Source: an uncultured Prevotellaceae bacterium
GTDB lineage: Bacteria; Bacteroidota; Bacteroidia; Bacteroidales; Muribaculaceae
NCBI GenBank assembly: GCA_900318535.1
Contig: ONKU01000018.1
Location: 1-48,065 of the forward strand
Direction of reading: 5' to 3'
DNA: 48,065 nucleotides
The number at the start of each line of letters is the position of its first letter. Position 1 is the first letter of the stretch. The translations under genes were made by a program, and so were the position numbers. This document shows positions 7,150 through 13,862 of the stretch, piece after piece. The notes beneath the pieces are model-generated. The model saw nothing but the letters and a program-made list of their open reading frames with translations, made no database searches and was not told where the DNA came from.

Positions 7150-7251
7150 ATTTGTTGATTTAAATTTTCAGCAAAAGAAGAATGACACCTTCATCCAGCA
7201 AAAGACAAGACTTTTGGTCAAAAAAATAGCTCACCGAGGTCATCGGTGAGC
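7150..7251 (+). repeat. Degenerate duplicate of the 53-aa gene's 3' end and hairpin
   Basis: Sequence here follows 4790-4894: an AAAAGAAGAA-stop-like stretch, CATCC(A/T)GCAAAA, a TTGG-CAAAAAA tract and the same hairpin. The coding part is decayed, with an early stop. It is a second copy of a small-gene-plus-terminator unit. Confidence 0.5.
7219..7251 (-). terminator. Rho-independent terminator (leftward), twin of 4862-4894
   Basis: Stem GCTCACCGA/TCGGTGAGC (7229-7237, 7243-7251), loop GGTCA, followed leftward by seven T. It ends the 7293-7736 gene. Confidence 0.75.
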
Positions 7252-7292
7252 CCATGAATTTTACCATAATCGTTTGTTATGCCTTCATCAGA

Positions 7293-7736
7293 TTATTCTT
7301 CTTTCTTCTTTTTTAATTTACTATTCTCTGTTGTTATAATAATGGCCCCGTCCAATTTTCCATAATTAGGATAAACAGCAGTAGCAATGTTTCCAGGCAG
7401 GATATTAAACTTTTCTACTTTGCCACAGTTTATACCCTTTTTCTTAAGGGTCTTCTCTATTAATACTTGAGCTGGCTCTGAAACATCGTCAGCGTCTATC
7501 GCCCAGATATTATCATATATCTCTCCATCCACGACCCACAAAATTTTGGGCATTTCTTCAGGGGGAATAGTTCGAGCACAGATCGTACCCCTGTGGCGGC
7601 TGGAGTCCGATGGAACCTGGACTATAACGGTATCTCTAAACACTTGAGGAGACATAGCATCAGCTGCCAAAGTTTTGATTTGAGCCAATATAGCAATTGC
7701 AAAAAAAATAAATAGTTTGCTTCTCATAACAGTCAT
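7293..7736 (-). CDS. Secreted stand-alone TonB-plug-like protein (147 aa)
   Basis: The protein has a signal peptide (MRSKLFIFFAIAILAQIKTLAADA; the second Met at 7727 may be the true start). The C-terminal part, VEKFNILPG...YPNYGKLDGAIIITT, matches the last strand pattern of TonB-dependent receptor plug domains (IESIEVLKD...YGSRGANGVIIITT), and WVVDGEIYDN fits the plug's ...VDG segment. There is no barrel and no carboxypeptidase-like domain. Such free plugs occur in Bacteroidota next to or fused with BlaR1-type sensors, but none is nearby. The end (KLKKKKEE) is highly charged. A -7 box lies at 7754-7761. Confidence 0.6.
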   Translation of the reverse strand: MTVMRSKLFIFFAIAILAQIKTLAADAMSPQVFRDTVIVQVPSDSSRHRGTICARTIPPEEMPKILWVVDGEIYDNIWAIDADDVSEPAQVLIEKTLKKKGINCGKVEKFNILPGNIATAVYPNYGKLDGAIIITTENSKLKKKKEE

Positions 7737-7753
7737 AAGTTTTTGTTATGCGG

Positions 7754-7761
7754 CAAAGTTA
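7754..7761 (-). promoter_or_regulatory. Bacteroidota -7 box (TAACTTTG)
   Basis: Exact TANNTTTG match on the minus strand, 17 bases before the ATG at 7736. Confidence 0.55.
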
Positions 7762-7865
7762 CAATAATTCTTGAAAAAAATAGAATACCATTGAAAAAAA
7801 ACAGGCGGCGCTCACGCGTGGCCTGCCCAGGTACACATATTAATAGAAGATATAAATAATACTCT

Positions 7866-8144
7866 TCAATGATTTTGTCTAAAATTCTTCGACAGCGCTG
7901 AGCTAATTATGCCACAGAATTCTTTACCGATGTTTTCTTCAAGGAACTCCTTCAAGTTCATGACCGAGGCGTAATACTTGCGGGAAAACCATCTGCGGCG
8001 TTGGCGTTTCTTGGCTCTGCCAAGATCGCCACTGTTGCCACGGGGCGTCTCGCGGCCCGTGCCGTAGTCTTGCCACAAGCCATATTCGAGGAAGGACTGT
8101 GACAATCCCACCTCGAAGAAACGGCCATCGGCCCGCAGCGGCAA
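7866..8144 (-). pseudogene. 3' fragment of a phage-like morphogenesis protein
   Basis: About 92 codons remain, with no ATG at the 5' end (the frame opens after a stop at 8154-8156 and the first possible start is TTG). It includes EYGLWQDYGTGRETPRGN, a basic cluster AKKRQRRRWFSRKYYASVM and the tail FCGIISSALSKNFRQNH. The G-x-G-R-E-T-P-R-G plus WFSRKYY pattern recalls small proteins of Bacteroidales prophage tail/head modules (from memory, not confirmed). It stands directly next to tRNA-Lys, a usual integration site, so it is probably the last remnant of an integrated element. A smaller related tail is at 4024-4080. Confidence 0.4.
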
Positions 8145-8230
8145 TGCCTTGGATTATTATTTTATCAATTAGTATAATTCGCGTAATTAGCATTAGCCCC
8201 GCAGGGAAAAAGCCTACGGCCAGGTACAAC

Positions 8231-8268
8231 AAAAAAGCCAAACGGCTCATTACAAGTCATTTGGCTTT
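8231..8268 (-). terminator. Terminator of tRNA-Lys
   Basis: Perfect 9-bp stem AAAGCCAAA/TTTGGCTTT (8234-8242, 8260-8268) with a T run on the minus strand, 8 bases after the tRNA 3' end. Confidence 0.75.
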
Positions 8269-8276
8269 CCTCAAGG

Positions 8277-8349
8277 TGACCCCGGTGGGACTCGAACCCA
8301 CGACCCATTGATTAAGAGTCAATTGCTCTACCAACTGAGCTACGGAGTC
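8277..8349 (-). tRNA. tRNA-Lys (anticodon CTT)
   Basis: The 73-nt minus-strand sequence folds as a standard cloverleaf: acceptor GACTCCG/CGGGGTC with discriminator A, D-arm GCTC...GAGC, anticodon stem ATTGA/TCAAT around loop CTCTTAA (anticodon CTT, reading AAG), and T-arm GTGGG-TTCGAGT-CCCAC. CCA is not encoded. A -7 box lies 22 bases upstream and a terminator follows. The phage-like fragment lies beyond the 3' end. Confidence 0.97.
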
Positions 8350-8371
8350 AGCGTTTGTTCAATTGCGACTG

Positions 8372-8379
8372 CAAAGGTA
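8372..8379 (-). promoter_or_regulatory. Bacteroidota -7 box for tRNA-Lys (TACCTTTG)
   Basis: Exact TANNTTTG match, 22 bases before the tRNA 5' end. Confidence 0.6.
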
Positions 8380-8542
8380 CTGCTTTTTTCTAAACTACCA
8401 ACAATTTTGACGATTTTTTTTGAAAAAAAGTGCATTTTCTCATTTCGTCGAATTCGGGGAAATTATACATCTTGTTGATTTTCAATTACTTCGTGTTTTA
8501 CTGAAGAATTCATTATTTTTTGGGTAATTTCGGGAATTGTGC

Positions 8543-8550
8543 TAACTTTG
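8543..8550 (+). promoter_or_regulatory. Bacteroidota -7 box (TAACTTTG)
   Basis: Exact TANNTTTG match 32 bases before the ATG at 8583. Confidence 0.55.
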
Positions 8551-8582
8551 TGATGTAAAACTCATCTAAAAACTCCAAGGAA

Positions 8583-9770
8583 ATGGAAAAACAATATGAT
8601 TTTGACCGAGTGATAGACCGCCGTGGCACCGGCTGCGTGATGGTTGACCGCTGTAAAGAGATGTTCGGACGTGAGGACGTGCTGCCCCTGTGGGTGGCCG
8701 ACATGGGCTTTGCCGCCTGTCCCGACATCACCCAGGCCCTTGCCGACCGCATCACGGGGCACCCCATCTACGGCTACAGCGTGCCGCTCGAGGACTACTG
8801 GCAGTCGATCATCGACTGGCAACGCGAGCGCAACGGCCTGGAATTCACGACTGACGAGGCCTGCTTCATCGGCGGCATCGTCAACGGCTTTGGCCTGGCG
8901 CTCAACCACTTTACCCGTCCTGGCGACAAGGTGGTCATCCAGGAGCCGGTATATCACCCATTCAGGATGCTCATCCAGGGCAACAACCGCATGGTGGTGA
9001 ACAACGCGCTGGTGCGCACCGACGACGGCTTCTACCGCATGGACCTTGACGGACTGGAGCGCATCTTCGAACAGGAGCGCCCGCCCATGATGGTGCTGTG
9101 CAACCCGCACAACCCCATCGGCATCGCTTGGGACGCCGACGTTCAACGCCAGGTGGCAGCGTTGGCAAGGAAATATGGCGTGGTGGTCTTCAGCGACGAG
9201 ATACACGGCGACCTCATCCTGAAGGGTCATCGCCACACGTCGTTCCTCACCGTGAGCGACGATGCCCGCGCCGTGGGCGTGGTGATGGGAGCGCCCAGCA
9301 AGACGTTTAATATTGCAGGCATTGTGAGCTCGTGGTGCGTCATCAAGAACCCCGACTTGCGCAAGCCATTCTTCCACCATCTGGAGGCCAACGAGCAGTG
9401 CTCACCCAACTTCCTGTCGATGACGGCTACCCGTGCGGCTTACCGCCACGGCGGTGAATGGCTGCGCCAGTGCCTGGAGTACATCGAGGGCAACATCGAC
9501 ATGGTGGTGGACTACTGCCGTGACCACATCCCCGGCATCAGGGCCATCAAGCCTCAGGCCTCGTTCCTCGTGTGGCTCGACTGCACAGGGTTGTCACTGG
9601 AGCACGACGCGCTGATAGACCTGTTTGTCAACAAGGCCCGCCTGGGCCTGAACGACGGAGCGATGTTCGGCAAGGCCGGCAGCGGCTTCATGCGCCTCAA
9701 CGTCGCCGTCCCGCGCAGCATCCTCGCCCAGGCCATGCAACAACTGGCCGACGCCGTAAAACAACTATGA
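8583..9770 (+). CDS. patB: MalY/PatB-type PLP enzyme (cystathionine beta-lyase-like)
   Basis: This is a 395-residue fold-type I PLP enzyme of the MalY/PatB subfamily, which cleaves C-S bonds of cystathionine or cysteine to pyruvate, ammonia and a thiol. Markers: the N-terminal FDRVIDRRGTGCVMVDR, PLWVADMGF (35-43), YGYSVPL (63-69), CNPHNPIG (Asn174), SDEIHGDL (Asp205), and the PLP lysine in APSKTFNIAG (Lys240). Length is normal for the family. It has its own -7 box and a strong bidirectional hairpin after it, facing the aminotransferase on the other strand. The exact substrate cannot be told from sequence. Confidence 0.9.
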   Translation: MEKQYDFDRVIDRRGTGCVMVDRCKEMFGREDVLPLWVADMGFAACPDITQALADRITGHPIYGYSVPLEDYWQSIIDWQRERNGLEFTTDEACFIGGIVNGFGLALNHFTRPGDKVVIQEPVYHPFRMLIQGNNRMVVNNALVRTDDGFYRMDLDGLERIFEQERPPMMVLCNPHNPIGIAWDADVQRQVAALARKYGVVVFSDEIHGDLILKGHRHTSFLTVSDDARAVGVVMGAPSKTFNIAGIVSSWCVIKNPDLRKPFFHHLEANEQCSPNFLSMTATRAAYRHGGEWLRQCLEYIEGNIDMVVDYCRDHIPGIRAIKPQASFLVWLDCTGLSLEHDALIDLFVNKARLGLNDGAMFGKAGSGFMRLNVAVPRSILAQAMQQLADAVKQL

Positions 9771-9830
9771 GATATTAGGAAAACAATAAGTACAATAAAT
9801 ACTAAGGCATCCGCGCTCTCGGACCTAAAG

Positions 9831-9892
9831 ACAACTATAACAACTCAAACAACCATTTTTATCTGTTGTTCAAGTTGTTATAGTTGTTTTTT
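9831..9892. terminator. Bidirectional terminator between convergent aminotransferase genes
   Basis: A 15-bp perfect stem, ACAACTATAACAACT (9831-9845) with AGTTGTTATAGTTGT (9873-9887), extended inward by AACAAC/GTTGTT and followed by T6 rightward. Just before it, 9778-9802 carries an unpaired left half of the ACAATAAGTACAATAA terminator family. Confidence 0.8.
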
Positions 9893-9937
9893 ACTCGCTA
9901 CAAGCTGAATAGCTTAGTATTTTTTGTTGTGCTTTTA

Positions 9938-11131
9938 TCAAGCGAGCTTGGCGAGGGCGGCTGCAATGCGCTTGGCGGCCTCGCGCAGGTTCTCGTCGCT
10001 GGTGGCGTAGCTCAGGCGGATGTAACCCGGGCAGCAGAAGGCGGTACCGGCCACGGTAGCGACATGGGCCTCGTTGAGCAGATACAGAGCGAGGTCGTTG
10101 TCATCGTTGATGACGATGTCGCCGCAGCGCTTGCCGTAGTAGTGCTCTACCCTGGGGAAGGCATAGAATGCGCCGTCGGGCATATTCAGTTCTAGACCGG
10201 GAATCTCCTGCAGCAGGCCCACGATGAGGTTGCGGCGACGCTCAAAGGCTACGCGCATCTCCTCAACGCAATCCTGGGGACCGTTATAAGCGGCCTCGGC
10301 AGCCTTCTGGGCAATCGACGAAACGCCGCTGGTATACTGGCCCTGCATCTTGTTGACGGCCTTGGCTACCCACAGGGGAGCAGCAATGTAACCGATGCGG
10401 TAACCCGTCATGGCATAGGCCTTGGAAACACCGTTGATGATGACCACCTGTTCCTTGATGGCATCAAACTGGGCGAGCGACTCGTGGTGGCCCACATAGT
10501 TGATGTGCTCATAGATCTCGTCGGCAATGACCATCACCTCGGGGTGGCGGGTCAGCATGTCGGCGATAGCCTTCAGCTCGTCGCGGGTGTAGATGGCACC
10601 GCTGGGGTTGCTGGGCGAGCAGATGACGATAACGCGGGTCTTGTCGGTCATGACGGCCTCAAGCTCATCGGCTGTCACCTTGAAGTTCTTCTCCATGCTC
10701 GAGGGCAGCAGCACGCTCTTGCCACCGGCAAGATTGACCATCTGCACATAGCTTACCCATGCGGGAGTGGGAATGATCACCTCGTCACCGGGGTTAACCA
10801 GCGCCATGATGGTGTTGCACAGCTCATGCTTGGCACCGTTACCGATGATAATCTGGTCGGAGGTGTATTCCAAGCCGTTCTCGCGGCGCAGCTTCTCACA
10901 TACGGCCTGGCGCAGCGACAGATAGCCGGGAACGGGTGAATAGAACGAGAAGTTATCGTCCACAGCCTGCTTGGCGGCTGCCTTGATGTGGTCGGGGGTA
11001 AAGAAGTCGGGTTCTCCCACCGAGAGGTTAATCACGTCCACGCCCTGAGCGCGCAGCTCGCTGCTCTTTTGTGACATGGCCAGGGTGGCACTCGGTGCCA
11101 GTGCGTTGATACGGTCCGAAAGTCGGTTCAT
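9938..11131 (-). CDS. aspC: Aspartate/aromatic aminotransferase, class I fold
   Basis: The 397-residue protein belongs to the bacterial aspartate aminotransferase Ib group (AspC/AspB-like), moving the amino group of aspartate to 2-oxoglutarate. Visible landmarks are INLSVGEPDF (35-43), the PVPGY strand (66-70), NGAKHEL, SPSNPSGA (Asn175), ADEIYEHI (Asp204), the Schiff-base lysine in NGVSKAYAMTGYRIGY (Lys237), and the C-terminal arginine region GYIRLSYATS. A -7 box is at 11192-11199. It is one of three PLP class-I enzymes in the window. Whether it prefers aspartate or aromatic substrates is not decidable here. Confidence 0.9.
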   Translation of the reverse strand: MNRLSDRINALAPSATLAMSQKSSELRAQGVDVINLSVGEPDFFTPDHIKAAAKQAVDDNFSFYSPVPGYLSLRQAVCEKLRRENGLEYTSDQIIIGNGAKHELCNTIMALVNPGDEVIIPTPAWVSYVQMVNLAGGKSVLLPSSMEKNFKVTADELEAVMTDKTRVIVICSPSNPSGAIYTRDELKAIADMLTRHPEVMVIADEIYEHINYVGHHESLAQFDAIKEQVVIINGVSKAYAMTGYRIGYIAAPLWVAKAVNKMQGQYTSGVSSIAQKAAEAAYNGPQDCVEEMRVAFERRRNLIVGLLQEIPGLELNMPDGAFYAFPRVEHYYGKRCGDIVINDDNDLALYLLNEAHVATVAGTAFCCPGYIRLSYATSDENLREAAKRIAAALAKLA

Positions 11132-11191
11132 TGAATTACCAGTTTTAAGTTGTAAGTTTTTAGTTCTTAGTTAATTAGTCTTTTGTTACCG

Positions 11192-11199
11192 CAAAGGTA
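11192..11199 (-). promoter_or_regulatory. Bacteroidota -7 box (TACCTTTG)
   Basis: Exact TANNTTTG match on the minus strand, 60 bases before the ATG at 11131. Confidence 0.55.
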
Positions 11200-11230
11200 G
11201 CCATTTTTCCCCGAATGGGCAAATAATTAT

Positions 11231-11265
11231 CTAGTTTCTAGTCCTTAGTTTCTAGTCCCTAGTTG
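11231..11265. repeat. Heptad array, five units (CTAGTTT-like)
   Basis: Five consecutive 7-mers: CTAGTTT, CTAGTCC, TTAGTTT, CTAGTCC, CTAGTTG. Each unit holds a stop codon on both strands. A looser stretch of the same kind is at 11150-11180. The motif GCGGATGCC follows at about 11272-11280. Confidence 0.75.
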
Positions 11266-11305
11266 AAATGTGCGGATGCCAACTCCTAAAACCTAAAGCC
11301 TAATC

Positions 11306-12253
11306 TCACCTCTCCACTACCCTGCCGTTCACGACCTGGAAGCGGCGGTCAAACTCTTCGCGGGTGCGTTTCCAGCGGTTATGGCTCCACAGCCAGTACT
11401 GGGGCGCGCGGTTGATGGTATGCTCCATCATCTTGAAGTAGGTGTCGGTCAGTTCAAACTCGCCCATCGTCGAGGGGTCACGCGTAATGACCTTGTATAC
11501 GCACTGATAGCGCCCGCGCCCCACACGCTTGACGTCAACATAGACGGCAGCCTGGTTCTGAGAATGGACGATGCGCTCAATGCCGGTGAATACAGGCGTC
11601 TCCTGTTTGAGGAAGGTGAGCCAGTGGTGGATGTTGTGCCATGTGGGCACCTGGTCGTTGATGTAACCCAAAATTGAGGGGCGCCCGGCCTGCTTGTGGC
11701 CCAAGATCCAGCGCAGGGTCTCCTTCATCGAAACGCAGTCCGAGCCCATGCGGCTGCGGGTCTTGAGCACCACTCGATTGATGACCTCGTTCTCCAGTGG
11801 GTGATAGATCTGCCCCATGGCCGCGTCGTTGACCAGAGGCCGCAGCCACAGCACGAGAGAGGAAACCCACTCCCAGTTGCCGTAGTGTCCCAACAGCAGC
11901 GCCACCGATTGCCCGCTGTTGAGAATCTCGGCTACTTGCTCACTGCCCGTGAAGGTCATGCGGCGCATGATGTTCTTGTCGCTGATCGAGGTGTACTTCA
12001 CCGTTTCGACCAAGATGTCGCAAAAGTGGCGGTAAAACTGCCGCTGTAGCGTCATGAGTTCTTTTACGCTCTTGTCGGGATAGGCGTTGCGCAGGTTTTT
12101 CGTGATGACGCGGTGACGGTAACGCAGCACATAGGCCACAATCACAAAAAGCACGTCACTGAACAGGTAATGCAGCCACAGGGGCAGTAGCGACAACCCG
12201 TACCACGCGCCGTAAATCACCCAAAACCCGATATTGTCAAGAGCCTTTTTCAT
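11306..12253 (-). CDS. lpxL: LpxL/HtrB-family lipid A acyltransferase
   Basis: The 315-residue inner-membrane protein transfers a secondary acyl chain to a lipid A precursor. An N-terminal hydrophobic segment (about 8-44) anchors it. The catalytic H-x4-E motif is in LLGHYGNWEW (His123, Glu128), followed by the family pattern IYHPLENEVINRVVLKTRSRMG, then GYINDQVP and the C-terminal YWLWSHNRWKR typical of the family. Length is normal. The only -7-like box (TAACTTCG, 12263-12270) has one mismatch. Together with lpxB in the window it points to a Gram-negative envelope. LpxL versus LpxM type is not resolvable. Confidence 0.9.
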   Translation of the reverse strand: MKKALDNIGFWVIYGAWYGLSLLPLWLHYLFSDVLFVIVAYVLRYRHRVITKNLRNAYPDKSVKELMTLQRQFYRHFCDILVETVKYTSISDKNIMRRMTFTGSEQVAEILNSGQSVALLLGHYGNWEWVSSLVLWLRPLVNDAAMGQIYHPLENEVINRVVLKTRSRMGSDCVSMKETLRWILGHKQAGRPSILGYINDQVPTWHNIHHWLTFLKQETPVFTGIERIVHSQNQAAVYVDVKRVGRGRYQCVYKVITRDPSTMGEFELTDTYFKMMEHTINRAPQYWLWSHNRWKRTREEFDRRFQVVNGRVVER

Positions 12254-12316
12254 AAACGACTGCGAAGTTACAACATTTTTCTAACATCCGATGAATAACC
12301 AAAAACTAAAAAAGCG

Positions 12317-12324
12317 TAATTTTG
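12317..12324 (+). promoter_or_regulatory. Bacteroidota -7 box (TAATTTTG), probable leaderless start
   Basis: Exact TANNTTTG match with only 8 bases to the ATG at 12333. It lies inside a longer possible reading frame (ATG 12291), which argues that the downstream ATG is the true start. Confidence 0.5.
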
Positions 12325-12332
12325 CAAGCGCT

Positions 12333-13313
12333 ATGAAAACCATAATCACTTTCCTGAAAAATTGGACGTTGCCCAGCGCGATTGTGTCGGGCACGGTCAT
12401 CTATTTGATATTCTATTGGGTGCGAGCCCTGGATCCCGTGAGCGAGGTGATGGAACCGATTTTCGATACCATCCTGCCGCTGTTCATGAGCCTGATCTTG
12501 TTCACGACATTCCTGCGTGTGGATTTCCACAAGATGCGGCCAGCGATGTGGCACTTGTGGGTGTCGGTGTTCCAGGTGGCGCTGGTGGCGTTGCTGGTAG
12601 CGCTGATTTTGGGCTTCGACATGAAAGGCAAGGACCTGATTCTGATGGAGGGCATCCTGACGTGCGTCATCTGCCCAGGTGCCAGCGCGGCGCCCGTGGT
12701 AACCGGCAAGCTGGGTGGCAACCTGGAGACGATGACCAGTTATGTGTTCCTCTCCAACCTCGTCACCGTGGTGGCCGTTCCCGTGGTGTTCCCGCTCATC
12801 GACAAGGGCGTGGACATCGACTTCTGGACCGCTTTCTGGATGATCATGTACAAGGTGTTCCTCGTGCTGGTGCTGCCGCTCATCGGCGCCTATCTTGTGA
12901 AGCATTACCTGCCGCGCGTGCAACAGCGCCTGGTGGCCATTCAAGACCTGTCATTCTACATGTGGGGCATCTCGCTGACCATCGTCACAGGTTGCACCGT
13001 TAAGAACATCATCAACAGCGGGGCTCCCATTGTGTTCCTGATCACCATCGCCCTGGTGTCGCTGCTCATCTGCCTGGCGCAGTTTGCAGTGGGACGCTAC
13101 ATCGGCCACTTCTTCGGCACCGTCATCGAGAGCGGACAAGGTCTGGGACAAAAGAATACTGCCTTTGCCGTGTGGATCGCCTATACTTACCTGAGCCCCC
13201 TCTCGGTTGCCGGCCCTGGCTGCTACATCCTGTGGCAGAATGCCATCAACAGTCTGGAGATATGGCACCACCGCAAGCAACAAGAACGACAACAATCAAA
13301 AGGACAACAGTAA
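12333..13313 (+). CDS. Bile acid:sodium symporter-like (BASS) transporter
   Basis: The 326-residue protein has about nine to ten hydrophobic segments and looks like the BASS/ASBT fold: LPLFMSLILF near the start, GILTCVICPGASAAPVVTGKLGGN (about 112-135) in a discontinuous-helix position, and VIESGQGLGQKNTAFAVWIA (about 272-291) in the second inverted repeat, where ASBT has its crossover motif. The substrate may be a bile acid, a keto acid or another organic anion. The start at 12333 is chosen because the -7 box is 8 bases before it. The hydrophilic tail (HHRKQQERQQ) is unremarkable. It is probably co-transcribed with the thioesterase 43 bases downstream. Confidence 0.75.
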   Translation: MKTIITFLKNWTLPSAIVSGTVIYLIFYWVRALDPVSEVMEPIFDTILPLFMSLILFTTFLRVDFHKMRPAMWHLWVSVFQVALVALLVALILGFDMKGKDLILMEGILTCVICPGASAAPVVTGKLGGNLETMTSYVFLSNLVTVVAVPVVFPLIDKGVDIDFWTAFWMIMYKVFLVLVLPLIGAYLVKHYLPRVQQRLVAIQDLSFYMWGISLTIVTGCTVKNIINSGAPIVFLITIALVSLLICLAQFAVGRYIGHFFGTVIESGQGLGQKNTAFAVWIAYTYLSPLSVAGPGCYILWQNAINSLEIWHHRKQQERQQSKGQQ

Positions 13314-13356
13314 ATACAATCAATACAACGGCATCCGCCCTCACAAGTTTTTGAAT

Positions 13357-13830
13357 ATGAAGAAGTTGATCAATCCATATTTGGAAAAGGAAGGTTACAA
13401 CTGCTTTGGCTGCAGCCCGACGAATCCCATAGGCCTGCATTTGGAATTTTGGGAAGACGGCGAGGAGGTTGTCACCATCTGGTCTCCCTGTGTCAACTAC
13501 GACGGCTGGGTCGAGACCCTGCATGGCGGCATCATCAGCACACTCATCGACGAGCTGGCCAACTGGGTGCTCTCACGCCGCTTGCAATGCGCTGGTGTAA
13601 CCACCAAACTTGAAGTCAAATACCGCCGTCCCGTTTCCACCCGCGACACCCAAATCACCCTGCGCGGACGACTGACGGGCAACGTGCGCAACTACTACAC
13701 CGTCCATGTCACGCTCCACGACAGCCAGGGTCGCCTGTGCGATGAGGGCAACGTGACCTACTGCATGTTTGACAAGGAACGTTCCCGCGAGATGGGCTTT
13801 ACCGCCTGTCTGACCGAGGACGAAGTTTAG
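13357..13830 (+). CDS. PaaI-type hotdog thioesterase
   Basis: The 157-residue protein begins at ATG 13357 (MKKLINPYLEKEGYNCFGC). It shows the 4HBT hotdog pattern: NCFGCSPTNPIGLHL, the helix LHGGIISTLIDELANW with the HGG active-site motif, and strands VEVKYRRPV and ITLRGRL. Such enzymes hydrolyse acyl-CoA thioesters; the acyl group is unknown. The Cys pair CFGC near the N-terminus is common in this subgroup. It lies between the transporter and the patatin-like lipase on the same strand, so a shared role in acyl or lipid turnover is possible. No separate -7 box is visible. Confidence 0.85.
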   Translation: MKKLINPYLEKEGYNCFGCSPTNPIGLHLEFWEDGEEVVTIWSPCVNYDGWVETLHGGIISTLIDELANWVLSRRLQCAGVTTKLEVKYRRPVSTRDTQITLRGRLTGNVRNYYTVHVTLHDSQGRLCDEGNVTYCMFDKERSREMGFTACLTEDEV

Positions 13831-13862
13831 TAACACCCCACAACCCATTATAATGATTGATT

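Noticed and set aside
6934-7158. Small plus-strand frame across the promoter-linked repeat
   Set aside because: The frame (containing HASMALHSLNH) lies in the repeat and promoter. Similar frames arise wherever the repeat occurs, so it is not a gene.
7939-8311. Overlapping frames across tRNA-Lys and the phage-like relic
   Set aside because: They cross a structured tRNA and its terminator and do not agree with any protein pattern.
8562-9380. Long minus-strand open frame opposite the patB gene (272 codons)
   Set aside because: It is a GC-rich shadow of the PLP enzyme, with His/Val/Ala-rich composition and no recognisable domain.
12306-12944. Minus-strand frame opposite the BASS transporter gene
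   Set aside because: Composition is dominated by His, Gln and Asp as expected from antisense of a membrane protein; it has no promoter or motif.
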